From: Lepraria neglecta
Lineage: Eukaryota; Ascomycota; Lecanoromycetes; Lecanorales; Stereocaulaceae
NCBI GenBank assembly: GCA_033220425.1
Contig: CM065650.1
Coordinates: 1-64,000, forward strand
DNA: 64,000 nucleotides
Direction: 5' to 3'
A program made the translations under genes and the position numbers. Below, piece after piece: positions 20,201-32,472 of this stretch (position 1 is the stretch's first letter; each line of letters starts with the position of its first letter). Below the pieces are notes generated by a model. The model did not search any database, had not been told where the DNA came from, and was given only the letters and a program-made list of their open reading frames with translations.

Positions 20201-20908
20201 CTTGATCTAGTAGAAGGCTGAAGAAGCTCATGAGACATTGGAGATCAAGCGGTGATCACACTATGACCTGAAAGCGTGTAATATAACGTTTCAAAGTAAA
20301 TTACCAATTATGCGTACACGCAACTCTCATACTTTCGAGCAACATCGGACGGCAAAGGAACCGGTTGGAGTAGGGTGTTGCCTACGCCGTATCGGTGCGT
20401 AGTGATCTAGGCCACTCAATCTTCCTATCCACAAATTAAGCTTTGTAAAGGATTGACAGGGCGCAATTGAACATTGCCCATCTAACCATGCAAGGGGCTC
20501 AGACGTCATCATCGGTAAAAGAGACCACTCATAGGATGTGAGAATGCCATGCGCCGCAGTACCAGCTTGCTGCCTGTAAACAAGTCAGCTTCGATAACAC
20601 AAATAGCGCCTCTGGCACAACATATGATTTCTACGTCTCTGCGCCACTTATCTTTGACTTTGCCATTGCTTTCCGGCATATTTCTACGGCTTTCCAACCT
20701 CTCAACGCGCCTTCGGAGTCGAAATGAACACTATCTATTCTACTATACAACGACTGTATGCAGTTGTGTTATACAATCTCTGTACGCTGAACGCCTCTAA
20801 GGGTCTTCACGTGCGTGGAGAAAGAGTCCCCTGTTCTGATGTAAGAAGCGGAATTTTTCATGTGAAGATTGCGACTCTTGGACTAAACATCACAGACGCA
20901 AGGATATC
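20201..20908. promoter_or_regulatory. Divergent promoter region of the MIO enzyme and prenyltransferase
   Basis: About 700 bp separate the two divergently transcribed starts. No other gene fits here. A shared bidirectional promoter is inferred from the layout only; I could not pick out a convincing operator or TATA element. Confidence 0.5.
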
Positions 20909-22173
20909 ATGAATCTACCGACTGCCTTGTGTATTCAAAATCGACTACTACCTATCCTCGACTGGAGCAAGAAATAAAGCCCAGTAGCAATGAATCATAC
21001 AATCTATGGCAGAACACAATCGGCTCAGGCTTGTCTATTCTCATGAATCAGGCCGGGTACGAGCGTCGAGCACATGATGATGGTTTAGCTTTCTTTCAAA
21101 GCCATATAGTACCATATATGGGTCCTTACCAAAGTCAAAATCATTCGCAAAGCTGGCAAAGCTTCATGACAGATGATTTCTCTCCCTTCGAGTACAGTTG
21201 GAGTTGGGAAACCTCACCAAAGATTCGGTACAGCTTTGAACCGATAGGAATCCACGCAGGCAGTACGGATGACCCCTTCAATAGGACCAGACCTCTTGAA
21301 TGCGCCGAACAGCTGAAGTTTGCCATCCCAGGATCTGACTGGCGCAACTTCGAGCTCTTCGCTGACTCATTCTACGAAGATGGGAGCGCACAAGATGCAT
21401 CAGAGGTTGTCCCTGGCACCTCAAGTCCATCTTCTATATTCTTTGCCATCGAGATCGGCAAGGAGACCATTGCAAAGGCCTATCTAATACCCGTCTTGGC
21501 CGAACAAACCCATACGTCTCGCTTATCTGTGCTCACTGAAAGCATGGGCCGAGTCTCGACAGACCTGCCTGCGTACGGTGCACTTGAAGACTTTATCCGA
21601 GGGAGAGATTCTGACCATTTGGGCGTTATTGGTATCGCTGTAGACTGCATAGATCCATCTCTGGCAAAGTTAAAGATTTATCTGCGCTCCCAGGATACGT
21701 CTTTCAATCACATTTGCTCGACTCTATCGCTTGGTGGGAAGGTGAAAACTTGGGACAATAACGCTTTCAATGACCTCTGGGAACTCTGGCTGCTAGTACT
21801 AGATCTGCCCAAGGACTATTCGAAGAACGACAAGCTGGAAGCGGCATCACATGAGACGTCCGGAATCTTATACAATTTCGATATTCAACCGAACAATAGC
21901 TTGCCTGATAGTAAGCTCTACATCCCTGTCAAGCACTACGGCAAAGATGACCGTCAAATTGCGCGAGGCTTGGTGACTTTCTTAGAACAACATGGAGATA
22001 TTCAGCGAACTCGCGAATTCCTGGGAGCAATTGAAAGGCTTTGTTCCTACCGACTATTAGAGGATGGGCGTGGGCTGCAGACATATGTCTCGTGCGCAGT
22101 CAAGAACGGGAGGCTCCATCTTACCTCCTACATCTCGCCAGAACTTTACCACCGGGGCAGATGCGGAGCTTGA
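20909..22173 (+). CDS. DMATS-type aromatic prenyltransferase
   Basis: Two exons proposed: 20909-20928 and 20985-22173, 402 residues. The long frame has no ATG near its start; a 56-bp GT-AG intron (20929-20984) joins an upstream ATG exon in frame (MNLPTAF-SNESYNLW). Family signatures: the N-terminal pattern NLWQNTIGSGLSILMNQAGY; FMTDDFSPFEYSW with the presumed catalytic Glu; IRYSFEPIG with the phosphate-binding Arg; then the paired Lys/Tyr strands IAKAYLIP, KLKIYLR and KLYIPVKHYG that bind dimethylallyl diphosphate in the ABBA fold. There is no DDxxD motif, as expected for soluble DMATS enzymes. It would prenylate an indole, tyrosine or phenolic acceptor. It is divergent from the MIO enzyme gene, so a prenylated phenylpropanoid or aromatic amino acid product is likely (inference). 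Confidence 0.92.
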
Positions 22174-22742
22174 ATGGTATTTCGGGGGGTATGCTACTCG
22201 CGGCACAGCGCGGCGCTGATCTACGACTAGCCGTCGATGCATTGAAACGCATATGTTAGTAGTTGAATGCTAGCACTGATAAAGCTACATCCCTATGTTA
22301 GTATATGACTACATAGATATCTCAGACGTTCGGGCAGCGTTAATATCATTGCTGATCATAGCTGTACTCCCTTTTCCCCCTGAGTTTTCCATCCACACTG
22401 ATTTAGCACTTGTCAAGTCGCACGCCATGTCTTATTCGCCATACAACGTGGCTCTCCTCTAAAGAAGACTAGGAGGCAAAGGCTGGCCGTAAATTGCTCT
22501 TTCAACTGAGACATCGCTACTCTCCAAAAAATTTACAGCTTCTTTCAGGACACTAAGAAATCAGCAGACAATCGGTGACTAGTATTCAAAATGCCAAGAG
22601 GCGTCTTATCATTCAAGAAGTGATGGTCGACCATCTACTCCGCTAGAAGGGAAGCCTATTCGCCTGCCGGGCCTTATAAAGAGTGACCTTAAGACCTGGT
22701 TTGCTGACCTTTCTTGCGGCTGATGAGCGAGATCCCAGCTTA
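22174..22742. other. Intergenic region
   Basis: Downstream of the prenyltransferase. No gene supported. It may contain unrecognisable 5' parts of the kelch remnant that follows. Confidence 0.4.
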
Positions 22743-22967
22743 CTCGGTCATGAAGGCGCTGGAAAGATGCTAGATGACGTCTGGGTGTTCGATATCCGGT
22801 CCAGGAGTTGGACTGAAGTTTAGGCACGACCTGGTGAAGCACCAACTGCTAGAGGCTGGTATGTTGCCGATGTGGTGCGAGGCTCGACCAAGGAAGCCAT
22901 CGTGGTACATGGAGGGTTGAACGAGTCTAATGAGCGGTTGGGAGATGTTTGGTTGCTGGAGATCTAG
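22743..22967 (+). pseudogene. Kelch-repeat protein remnant
   Basis: One frame gives two adjoining kelch-like units: MLDDVWVFDIRSRSWTEV, then after one TAG, PGEAPTARGW followed by IVVHGGLNESNERLGDVW. The spacing of the GG pair, the Trp and the DVW motif matches kelch blades. Upstream and downstream blades are missing, so only about 75 codons survive. The internal TAG sits where kelch proteins often have a polar residue before the PxxR segment. Fungal kelch proteins are scaffolds or membrane proteins; this piece should not be functional. Confidence 0.6.
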
Positions 22968-24303
22968 ATCGAGCGGTGCGTTTCGACGAACAAGATTGGC
23001 AACGACTAGACTAGACGGTCGAATGATTTAACATGTATATCGTGTCATTGCAGCTGAAAATGACATGCCCAATCCTAACTCCAAATGGTGAAGATCTACC
23101 TGCACCTAGACTAAGATTCGTCCTCGTCTTGCATCAGGGCTTCGAACGTTTGGGAATTGGCACTCACATGTCCGACATCCCGTTCAAGCCGGGGAGTTGG
23201 TTGCCGTGGCTGTTGTGCCCCACATAAGGTCTTACTACACCAGTCGCCATCTCTATCGGCCTCGGACTGCGTACGACATATAGCTGTCGTTCTTTCATAG
23301 CCAACGTGGTCTCGGGCGTTTGGGACTCGATATCAGCGGGCATCCGGCTTGGTGGAGCTGTTGGCACGAGAGTTTCTCTTCAATTCGTTGAGAACCAGAA
23401 ATAACAGGCGACTTGCTTTTATTTGCGTTGCTCGGAAAATGGGCTTGATGTGAAGGCAAGCGTCATCATGGACCCGCAAGGAATGGCTCGATGGATTACT
23501 GATTGTCTCTAGACGTGTACATGGAAGAGTTTAGGAGATAGGAAGAACTGTCAGCCATGGCTCTTGCGGATCTGATAAGCCGAGATTTCTTTACGGTAAT
23601 AACATTTTATTGCGACGTCGAGATATGTCTTAAAGCTATATATGTCATTCTTTCTTGCACTCCCACATCGATAATCATAACTTGGGCTTATCTCCAGATT
23701 CTGTAAAAGAGTGACTAGTGTTCCGCCTCTTGCTCCTTCGATTGCAACAACGTTCATGTCAGACCCATTCCTATTAACTGCGACCATTTGCTGGATGTGT
23801 GCCTATGCGAGTTATAGGTAGGGTTTGGCGACAAAAGTCACCCTTAGTGCTATAAAGGATATAAGAAGGCTGTTATCAGAACTTAGATATAAGAGAGAAG
23901 GTATACCCCATATATACTGCATCCATACCCATTGCAGTCACCAGCGTAAGAGTAGCAAGAGCAAGGACCTATCTTAAAGAAAGAGTCGTAAGAATGTGTG
24001 AAGGTTTGGGTCTTAATATAATATGATAGGAATTGTTTGATTTGATAATAATAGAGGCAGATGTTCCAAAGGAATAAGATTCGGTGGGCGATAGGTACTT
24101 AAACGCACAATAACACCCCTACTCTTCGAAAGAGATATCCTACGATTTAGAACTATAGACTAATTATTAGAGGTAATGCTATACACCTACTACTAGTATA
24201 ACAAGGCTTTATTCTTAGATCGGTTTCCGCGTAGAATCTTTTCACTAATTAGTAAAGTATATTAGTTACTAAGGATATAACCCTAACGAGGGCGGGGTCT
24301 AGG
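22968..24303. other. Unassigned region, becoming TA-rich
   Basis: A minus-strand open frame at about 23164-23367 (68 codons, followed by a GTGAGT donor-like site) could be an exon of an unrecognised gene, but I find no partner exons. From about 23800 the DNA turns TA-rich toward the retrotransposon. Confidence 0.35.
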
Positions 24304-25479
24304 TAGTGTGAAGGTGTGGGATTAAGGGCGTCGGTCAAGAGATCACAGTGGTAGAATCGCAAGTGCAAGGATGCTGCATGTAAGACGGAGGTAGAAGCGA
24401 ATAAGACGGAGGTAGAATTGAATAACTGTAAACCGTAACGAGTGTCTGCTGCTAGAATAATTACATGTAGAAAAGAATGTATATCCCAAGATGCAGCAAC
24501 ATTCGTTGCTACATAAAGGTTGTCAGCCCTATAGCTGATTAGTCAGCTTTGAACACTTAGCTAGAATGCTAGAATTCTATCACTAAGATAGATCATCATC
24601 ATACCACTTTTTCCCTGACCACCTAATTCCTCAGTACCTCCTCATTTCATTCGCCTATTACAAGGTCTCCGAAGCCAAGTCCTTGCTGACTGATTGCTGA
24701 CTAACTACTATCCACCGACCAATTGCTGTCTGATACTGAAATGCCTGCAGCTGCACTGTCCACACCACCACATACGTCCCCCCCCCATTTAATGGTCGTC
24801 CCATGACCATTGATCAATCCCGCTGCGAAATGATGCGTCTGCTTGCCAGTTCGACGGACGGTCCTCGAATTTCCAATCAGCTAAGAAGCTGTAGACGCAG
24901 AGATGATTGCGGCTGGGCCTGTAGCTCCCTAGATCAAGCACTCGCTGCCCGATCTGCAATGGGGATCTATCCGAAATCTCAATATTGTTGCTGACTGCAC
25001 ACGACCTAGTGACTGAGATCAGTAGCGTTGACGTCGGGCGGGATCGTGTTCATGTAGTCCAAGATCCTTATTCCCAGTAACGGAATTGATCCCTTGCGGA
25101 CCTTTGGAAAATGCACGGAGAAAATCCGCCTAGCGCTACATTTCTGCGAAAGCGAAACCCTTTCAACATGACCTCCTCTTATGAGCAAGTGTTGAGTGAT
25201 AGCAGTGATTCGGAGAAAGTCCTTGTCTTCCCGTAATTCCATAGCCTTTCCAGGTCTCAGGGCCTGGTTGTTCGAACTGAAGGTGTCGGTCTCACGAATT
25301 GTCTCTCAAATTCATCACCAAGCAGAGTCGGCATCGCTATCGTTGTCTAGGTCGACCTGTTGTCTAGGTCGACCTAATTGACATGCCCATTGCTAAATTT
25401 GAAAAGTAGCAAGGCGCAAGAAATGAAGAAGGAAAATGCAGGTAGTGTGATATATATAAATATATGTATGACAGCCGGT
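24304..25479 (-). repeat. Left (3') LTR of the Gypsy element
   Basis: Matches the right LTR from TAGTGTGAAGG to CAGCCGGTG. It is longer than the right copy by two blocks (about 135 bp near 24.53-24.66 kb and about 80 bp near 24.87-24.95 kb). A polypurine-like G run on the element strand at about 26022-26029 raises the possibility that the true LTR extends to about 26.02 kb. Confidence 0.7.
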
Positions 25480-26046
25480 GAGGAAAAAGGGAAGAGGACT
25501 GAAGCTCAGCAATGTCCTAGGCGCAGACGTAGCAAGCGGAGGAATAGCCAGAGTCTTGAGTAGTAAGTAAGGTGCAAGCAGACCACCTGTATCCAAATTT
25601 CTGATCCTACTGTAGATCAATCCAGATTCCCATGTAGATTAAGAGAACTTCAAGTGGAACTCCTTAAACGTATCTTCTCTTGACGCTCTCATGCAAGGAT
25701 ACCAGTTTATTTGACAGTGGAGCTTGCTCCGCTCTACTATGTGTGTTGCTTCTGTTCGACTTGTGAGCACGGTAGACACTGAAGTCTTCCAGATCAGCTT
25801 TGATGAAGGACTTGGGATCCTCTGATGGTGTGGTAATTAGTCCACTGTGGTAATGATTGTCCATCTGAGTAAGACTTGAGAGTGGAACCTTGACACAAGT
25901 GGAGTGATAATGCTAGGTATCCACGGCTCGAGAGGAGAATGGCAGGTATATATATATAAATATATCTTGACCGGCAGTGGTAAGTGGTGAAGGCAAGCTT
26001 GAAGGTCAGTGGAAATCCTCGACCCCCCCCAATTGACTTCCTGTCC

Positions 26047-27318
26047 CTAGGAAGTATGAATGAAGTCCAGTGGCTGATCCAGTTGCAAAGGCGGTACCAC
26101 AATAGAGAAACCGTGCTCAGGTGAAGGCGACATCACTCTTTCCACGCCCAGCCTGTCACTTCGCCGCCGTGGGCGGAGACGTTGCTCCACTCCGCTGCCA
26201 TTGTCCTCGTCTTCATCCATATCTTCACTCCTAGCATCGGTAGCAAATTCACCGTCACCAGCATCAAGTTCTGCTCGGCTGTGAAAGCGTTTCAGTCGAC
26301 TACCATTAACAGTCCCCTTCATTATTGACTCATCCAGTTCCTTCAGAATGTACGTGCCTTTATCTGCATTCACCTCGGCGATGCGGAATGGGCCCAACCA
26401 TCGAAATGTCAGCTTGTGGGAATACAACTTCTCCAGCTTCGTGTCATGCAGCAGCACTAGATCATCGATGGCAAATGGAGTCACGCGGATTCGATGCCTA
26501 TCGTCAAACAACTCCTTGTGAGATTCTCGCATTCTTCTCAGGAACAGTGCCGTTTCCTCGAGGTCTTCGTCGCGGCGTTGCAATTGCCTGGCACACAGAG
26601 CCAGCAATTCCGCAGTCGACTGTGCACGTTCCCAGTCAAGAATCTGCCAGGTAGGGTTGGCAAGTTCAATTGGCAGCACCGCATCGCTTCCGTAGTTGAG
26701 TCGGTAGGGTGACATTCCAGTAGTCCTCTTCACCGTTGTCCTATCTGCCCACAGGATTGCATGCAGGTTCCGAACCCAATTATAGCGGCCTCCATCTGTC
26801 ATCTTAGCAAGTCCATCCACGATAGGCTGATGGCCACGTTCGACCATTCCATTCGCTTGCGGGTGGTAGGCAGAGGTGACGATTCTCCGGATTCGGTATC
26901 TCTGGGCGAGATCATCAACAACATCTTTATTCTCCGGTCCTCCATCAAGTACCAATCGTTGGAAGCAACCATGTCGGCAGATAACGTCCTCGTACAAGAA
27001 CCGCGCCACGGCCATTGATGTAGCGGCACTTAATGCACGAGCCTCTGGCCATCCCGAGAAATCATCACGAGCAACCACCAGGTAATTCTTGTTCTCCCGT
27101 AGCGGCATATGGACCACGTCGACAGCCACTTTCTGCCACATTCCTGACACCCATGTTGGATGAAGTGCCTCTTCTTCTCGCCGGGTTGATCGTCGCTGAC
27201 AGGAATCACATGTGCGCACATATATGGCACTGTCTTCGTACAATGACTCCCACCAGTACCGGTCTGCAACACGGCGATAGGTGCCTTCTCTGCCTCGGTG
27301 TCCATTATCATCATGCAA
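26047..27318 (-). mobile_element. Integrase region of the Gypsy element
   Basis: Part of the fossil element. It carries the zinc-binding CDSCQRR stretch, the catalytic-core pattern (VDVVHMPL, then HPQANGMVERGHQ), and a C-terminal region with WLGPFRIAEVN typical of Ty3/Gypsy integrases. Confidence 0.85.
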
Positions 27319-27593
27319 CTCCTGCAGAATCTGTTATCGGTCTTCCAATAAATCGACGACACGCCGCAACGGACCATTCTTGCTAGCTCGACGAAATAGG
27401 TGCTTGTCCTTGACAAGGAACTTCATTGCCTGCCGTTTAAACAATCGGAACTCTTTGCCGCTGGATACATCTGATGGCCGCGCCATTGTGGTAAGGTACC
27501 GTGCAATTCGCTGCGAATGCTCAGAGTAACTGCCATTAAGCACTTCGCTATCGGAGTCTTCCTCTGCCGCAATCGGACAGACAGAAATTAGAT

Positions 27594-29552
27594 TCAGCTC
27601 AGCATCAATGAAGTCATCAACATCCTGTTCAATGGCACCTTCTTCCTTCTCAGCAGAACTGTAGGGCGGCGGGAGAGACCATCAGCGGCACTGTGCTTTG
27701 TGCCAGGAACATGACGCACATCAAAGTCGAAAAGTCGAATCCAGGCAAGCCATCTTGTTACCAGTGCACCTGGTAGGTCCGTTGCTGACTGGTTTAGCTG
27801 GGCCACCAGAGTGTTCGCGTCTATCTCGATGGTGAAATGAACTCCGTACAACCAAAAGCGGAACTTCTTGAGTGCCTTCAATACTCCTCGACATTCTCGT
27901 TTCCCTGCGTCATACCGTGACTCCTGCTCAGTCCATAGTCCGCTTTCATATCTGCTAGGATGTCGTTTTCCCGTCGATGGGTCAATTTGCTGGAGTACTG
28001 CGCCCCATCCTTGAAGACTTGCATCCACCGCGAGGATAATCTCACCAGCACCTTCACTGTAGTTGAGCGTACGCAAGGCAGGTGCAGATGTCAGTGCCTC
28101 CTTCAAGATATCCATCGACGTTTGCTGCTCGTCCCCCCACACAAACGGTACTTCACGGCGAAAGAGACGATAGATTGGTGCAGCAACGATAGTGAAGTCC
28201 TTCACCCATATCCGGTAGTAAACACAGAGTCCAATGAATGCGCGTGCACCTGCAAGATCGTGACACGGTTCCCAATCGACTACCTTAGCAATCTTTGCCG
28301 ATTCTGGTGATCTTCCGCGAGCATCACATACGAAGCCTATAATCTTAATTCCTTCCATGCAGAACTGTGACTTCTCCCCGGAAATAGTTGCACCCGAGCG
28401 TTCGATATCGGCGAGCACCTTATCCAGATTCTGGATATGTTCCAACACAAATCGACGGACTCCAGGAGCGACCTCGTTGTCCTGATATCGTGAATACGGG
28501 CCCTTCACACCGATATCATCCAGAAATGGCTGGCAAACAGTCGGAATTAGATCAGCAAGGATCTTCACCACGATGCGCACAAACTGAGCAACGGAGTTGG
28601 TTGCACCTTGGGGTAGCGTCGTCTGACGCAGCAAGCCCAGCGGCGTCATGAATGCAGTCAAGTCACGGCAGCGACTATCAAGCTCGATTTGATCGTATCC
28701 TGAGAAAAAATCAATTAATGAAGTCATCTGCATTCCAGCGAATTCCTCAGAGAATTCATCAACTGATGGCGGAAGATTTGCATCTCGAACGGTCACTTTG
28801 TTGATATTCATTGCCGCATTCACCATCCTGTACTTGCCAGACTTCTTCTTCACCAGAAACCACGGATTGCGGTAGGGTCCATGGCATGGCTCAAGCAGAC
28901 CACTAGACATCCGGTCCTTGAGCATCTCCACCACTGTCCCGTTCAAGGCTCTTGGGATCGGAAATCCCGGTGCTTGCCAAGCTGCATAAGGGACCGTTCG
29001 GATCTGCTGTGGTGCTGCCACTGCGCTGCGCACCTTTCCAATCTCTGAAAAGTCCCATGACAACACCGCTTCTCGATTGTACAGCACTTGCATCAGTAAG
29101 TCCTTTTCTTGGGGTAATAGATCGATGCCGATCTGCATTAATGCCACCCTTTCGTCAGTCAAACGTGTTCCTTTTGCTAGTGCCGAGAATTTCGGAATCA
29201 ACCAATGCCCATATGGTCCCTGTTGGTTATGACGGCCCCGCTGTTCTCCTTCCAAGATTTCGTCTTTCCAACCCAATTTGCCAGGATTCGTTCCGTCTGA
29301 GAATGAAGAGTCCACCGGCCGTACCTTCTGCGCTTTCCGCTTATACATAGTTTGCACTCGGGTTCCGTCAGAGTGCTGTGGCAATAAAATATCAAATCGC
29401 TTCGACAGTCGAACTGCAGAAGCTCTCGCGAAATTAGTTAGCGTAAATGAACGAATAAAATCAAACTCCGAATCTGAACGTCCTGAAACACCTGTAAACT
29501 GCTTATCACTTCCCCGAATATCTAGGCCACTGATCTTTCTCGATGCAGACAC
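27594..29552 (-). mobile_element. Reverse transcriptase-RNase H region of the Gypsy element
   Basis: Part of the fossil element. Visible are the RT blocks PYRNPWFLVKKKSGKYRMV, MTSLIDFFSGYDQIELD, LPQGATNSVAQF and FLDDIGVKG, then the RNase H start ILAVDASLQGWGAVL and a core with SRRPT at the end. Confidence 0.9.
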
Positions 29553-29611
29553 CAGCCTAGTTCGGCGCCCGCCTAGTCTTTTAAAGTAAAAATGTCAGCA
29601 ACGGTACGGTT

Positions 29612-30313
29612 CTATGGATGAGCCGCTGTCGCTAATTGGATGGTAGTTGACACACTGCCATCCGCAGAAAAGATCTGGGTAGTTAATGAGCCGTCATCAT
29701 TATTCACCGTCCTCATACGAGACCTTCGCTCGAATGGACGTCCCAGAATCAAGTCGAAATCCGAATGTTCGACCACAAGCACATGCACAGGTGTCACAAT
29801 GTCACCAATCTCAACTGGTACATCCATGCAAACACCAACGAATTTCGCCTTATGGCCAGTAGCAGCGACCATGCTTAAGTTCTGACCAGTTCGGACAGGA
29901 AGACCAAGCCTGTCTGCTATTCGTTGAGACATAAGGCAAATCTCAGCACCGCTGTCGATCAGTGCCTTCACCCTAGTGTCGAAAATGGTGACTCGAACCA
30001 TCGGACACCCCACTGCAACCAGTGGTGTCTCAGAACCAAGATACCGTGTTCCTGCATCAGGTTCCGTTACAATGTTATTCGCTCGCAAGGACAGTCCTGG
30101 TTGAGCACCACTAGTCTTCAGCTCCGAGACGTTGTTTCGTCGTTGCGTGTCTCCCGTAGTTCTCTCCGCTGGTGCATCCGATTCATCCAGACTTCGGAAG
30201 AACAGCTTGTGCAACGCAGGTGAACATCCAATTAATTCGCGAACCTTGAGATTGTTCACCGGTGTGTCCAGGATCTTGCTCAGCAAGCAGACTGGATCGT
30301 CCTCGTCTTTCAA
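29612..30313 (-). mobile_element. Aspartic protease region of the Gypsy element
   Basis: Part of the fossil element. The retropepsin-like signature ALIDSGAEICLMSQ is followed by the flap-like and ILGRPF motifs, the usual Ty3/Gypsy protease pattern. Confidence 0.8.
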
Positions 30314-30358
30314 CTGTTCAGCAAGCTTCCAACGCCTCTCCTTGCCACCGGCAGTCTT

Positions 30359-32112
30359 CTAATTCTGTTTCGTTACTCTGGCACCTGCGTCCAGCATTTC
30401 CGCGTCCTCCGCGGGTCTCGATTGGTTGTTTCTCTCACGGGCCTGCGCCATTGCTGGGCCTGAGAAATCCTGATTTGCTGCAGAGGCGGGTCGCCCAAAC
30501 AGACTCGTATTCGCATATTCGCCAGGGCGAACAATTTTCACAGCTGGGAGACGGTCTTCTCGCGCAGCCTTTCCTCTTAGCTGAGAGGAACCGCTGCCAC
30601 CTGATTGTCCTGCAGGTCTAGCAGCCCGAACCTCCACCACCGCTGAATCCGCCTCGTCGTCAGTATCCGTAGTTGCATCGCTGTCGTACAGTTCTCCCAG
30701 TCTCAGAGAGGATATATGCACAGCAGACGCGTTCTGCCTTTCCTGTTGCTTCCGTGCCGCCTCCTGTAGGGCGTTTTCCACAGTTACCTTCTGCAGTTGC
30801 GCACGCGTCATCCATAACGGTTCATCCCCATCTCCGCTTCGTCCCAGACAGATCCGATTCTCCCGATTTAGATGAATCTTGCCCTCAGCACAGGCAGCGT
30901 TAAAGTCAGCGCAACGAGTTCGGCGATGCTTGCCGCCACAGTAGTAGCAATCCTCGTTGATCATAGCACCAGTGCTGGAGGCTACCCCCGTATTAATCCC
31001 GGAAGAATTTGGCGATTGCCCTGACCCTTGCATCGTGCCTATACGGTTCGCCATCACTTGTGTTGTCAACGTCAGGTTCTCCAAGGCCTTAGTCATCGAC
31101 TTGATTCCATCGTCGTTGATAGCGGAGTTCGGTGCCGGCTTGGAAACAGGGGTGTTGTACCGATCGGTAGGACTGAAAGGTATCTTCGTTTAGTAGTTAT
31201 CCACGATACTACTCAGATCATCCATCTCCGCCTTGCTGACAGTGAATCCGTCCATGATATGTTCTGCATCAGCGATCGTCGATGCGGCACTAGAAATCTT
31301 ATCGTAGTCCATTGTCTATCATCTGGATCGCATCCAACCTTGCGGACAACCTTCTCTCGAACCTTCAGTGGGAGGCCTTGGATGAACCACATTGCCCGGG
31401 TATACGCCTCAAGTTGTCTGCGTTCAACAAGGTGGTGTGAGATAGTATAAAACTGCCGGCAATACTGCTTGAGGTTATCCTTCTCCGTGCGCGGCTTGGC
31501 TTTCAGCGTTTCCAGGAAATTGCGGGAATTAACCTGTTGATCATAGTCGTGCTTCCGGTAGTCCTTTCTTATCACTCTGAATAGGCCTGCTCCGTCCCGC
31601 AGCGTATACTCCGGAGTTGCCTTGATGTAGTCACCAATTGTTCTTTCACAATACCACGGCAGTTTCTTGAACATTTCATCCTGTGTCAACCCATATTCGT
31701 TGCTCATCATTTCGAACCGTTGCAAGAACTCAGTCACGTTGCTTCCGCTGAAGTATGGAGCTCCGGGAGCACCTGGGAACGGCATTGGTGACATCATCTG
31801 ACGCCCGGCGAACGCCACAGGGATTGGTGCAATGGGTGCAGCTGGCGCAGCTGGTGCAGCTGGTACGTCTGGTGCATCCGACTCATCTTGCGTTGGAGGT
31901 GGCGGCGGTGGTGAGGTAGAGGGGGAAGAGGATGGGGTGTCTGCGGAGGGCTCGTGCGACATCTTCGAGGTAGAGGAAGAATCTGGTGCTAACGGTTTCG
32001 GCTTCCTGCTTGCTGAGTGCTGCTGGTCCGTAGATCTTCTGCTCGAACTCATCCTATAAAGCAAGAATTCGTCAACAGCGAATTGGAGAATTTGCAGAGA
32101 ACTTGTCGCCAC
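30359..32112 (-). mobile_element. Gag region of the Gypsy element
   Basis: Part of the fossil element, in two open stretches. The first has a Ser/Pro-rich start and a capsid-like helical region (PYFSGSNVTEFLQRFE); the second has a zinc-knuckle-like CYYCGGKHRRTRC motif. Confidence 0.75.
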
Positions 32113-32472
32113 AGAGATTACCTGCTGACTCAGAAGTAACAGAGAGATAATAATGCGTAGCGATATTAACTTGACTTCCTAAGACAACTGCAAATACTGC
32201 TGTTCGCCTTCTTCCTGCGATTCCTGTTGTTCTCGAGACCACCGCGTCCATTAATCCTTCTTATTTTCCCAAACCTGGTGTTCTAGGCCTGTCTGTCTTT
32301 CTCTCCTCCTTATTAATACGCTGGCTCCCGACGACCGACTCCTAGCAACCCGCTTTCGTCCGACATTCATTTTCACCGCTGTTTCAATCCTTGTTTTCCT
32401 AGGACCCTGAAGACCTGGCCGCTGGCTCCGTTACCAAATCAGTAGTATTGGCACGCCTTCCGTCGATAGTGC

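Noticed and set aside
23164-23367. Minus-strand 68-codon frame followed by a GTGAGT donor-like site
   Set aside because: Could be an exon, but I found no convincing partner exons or family.
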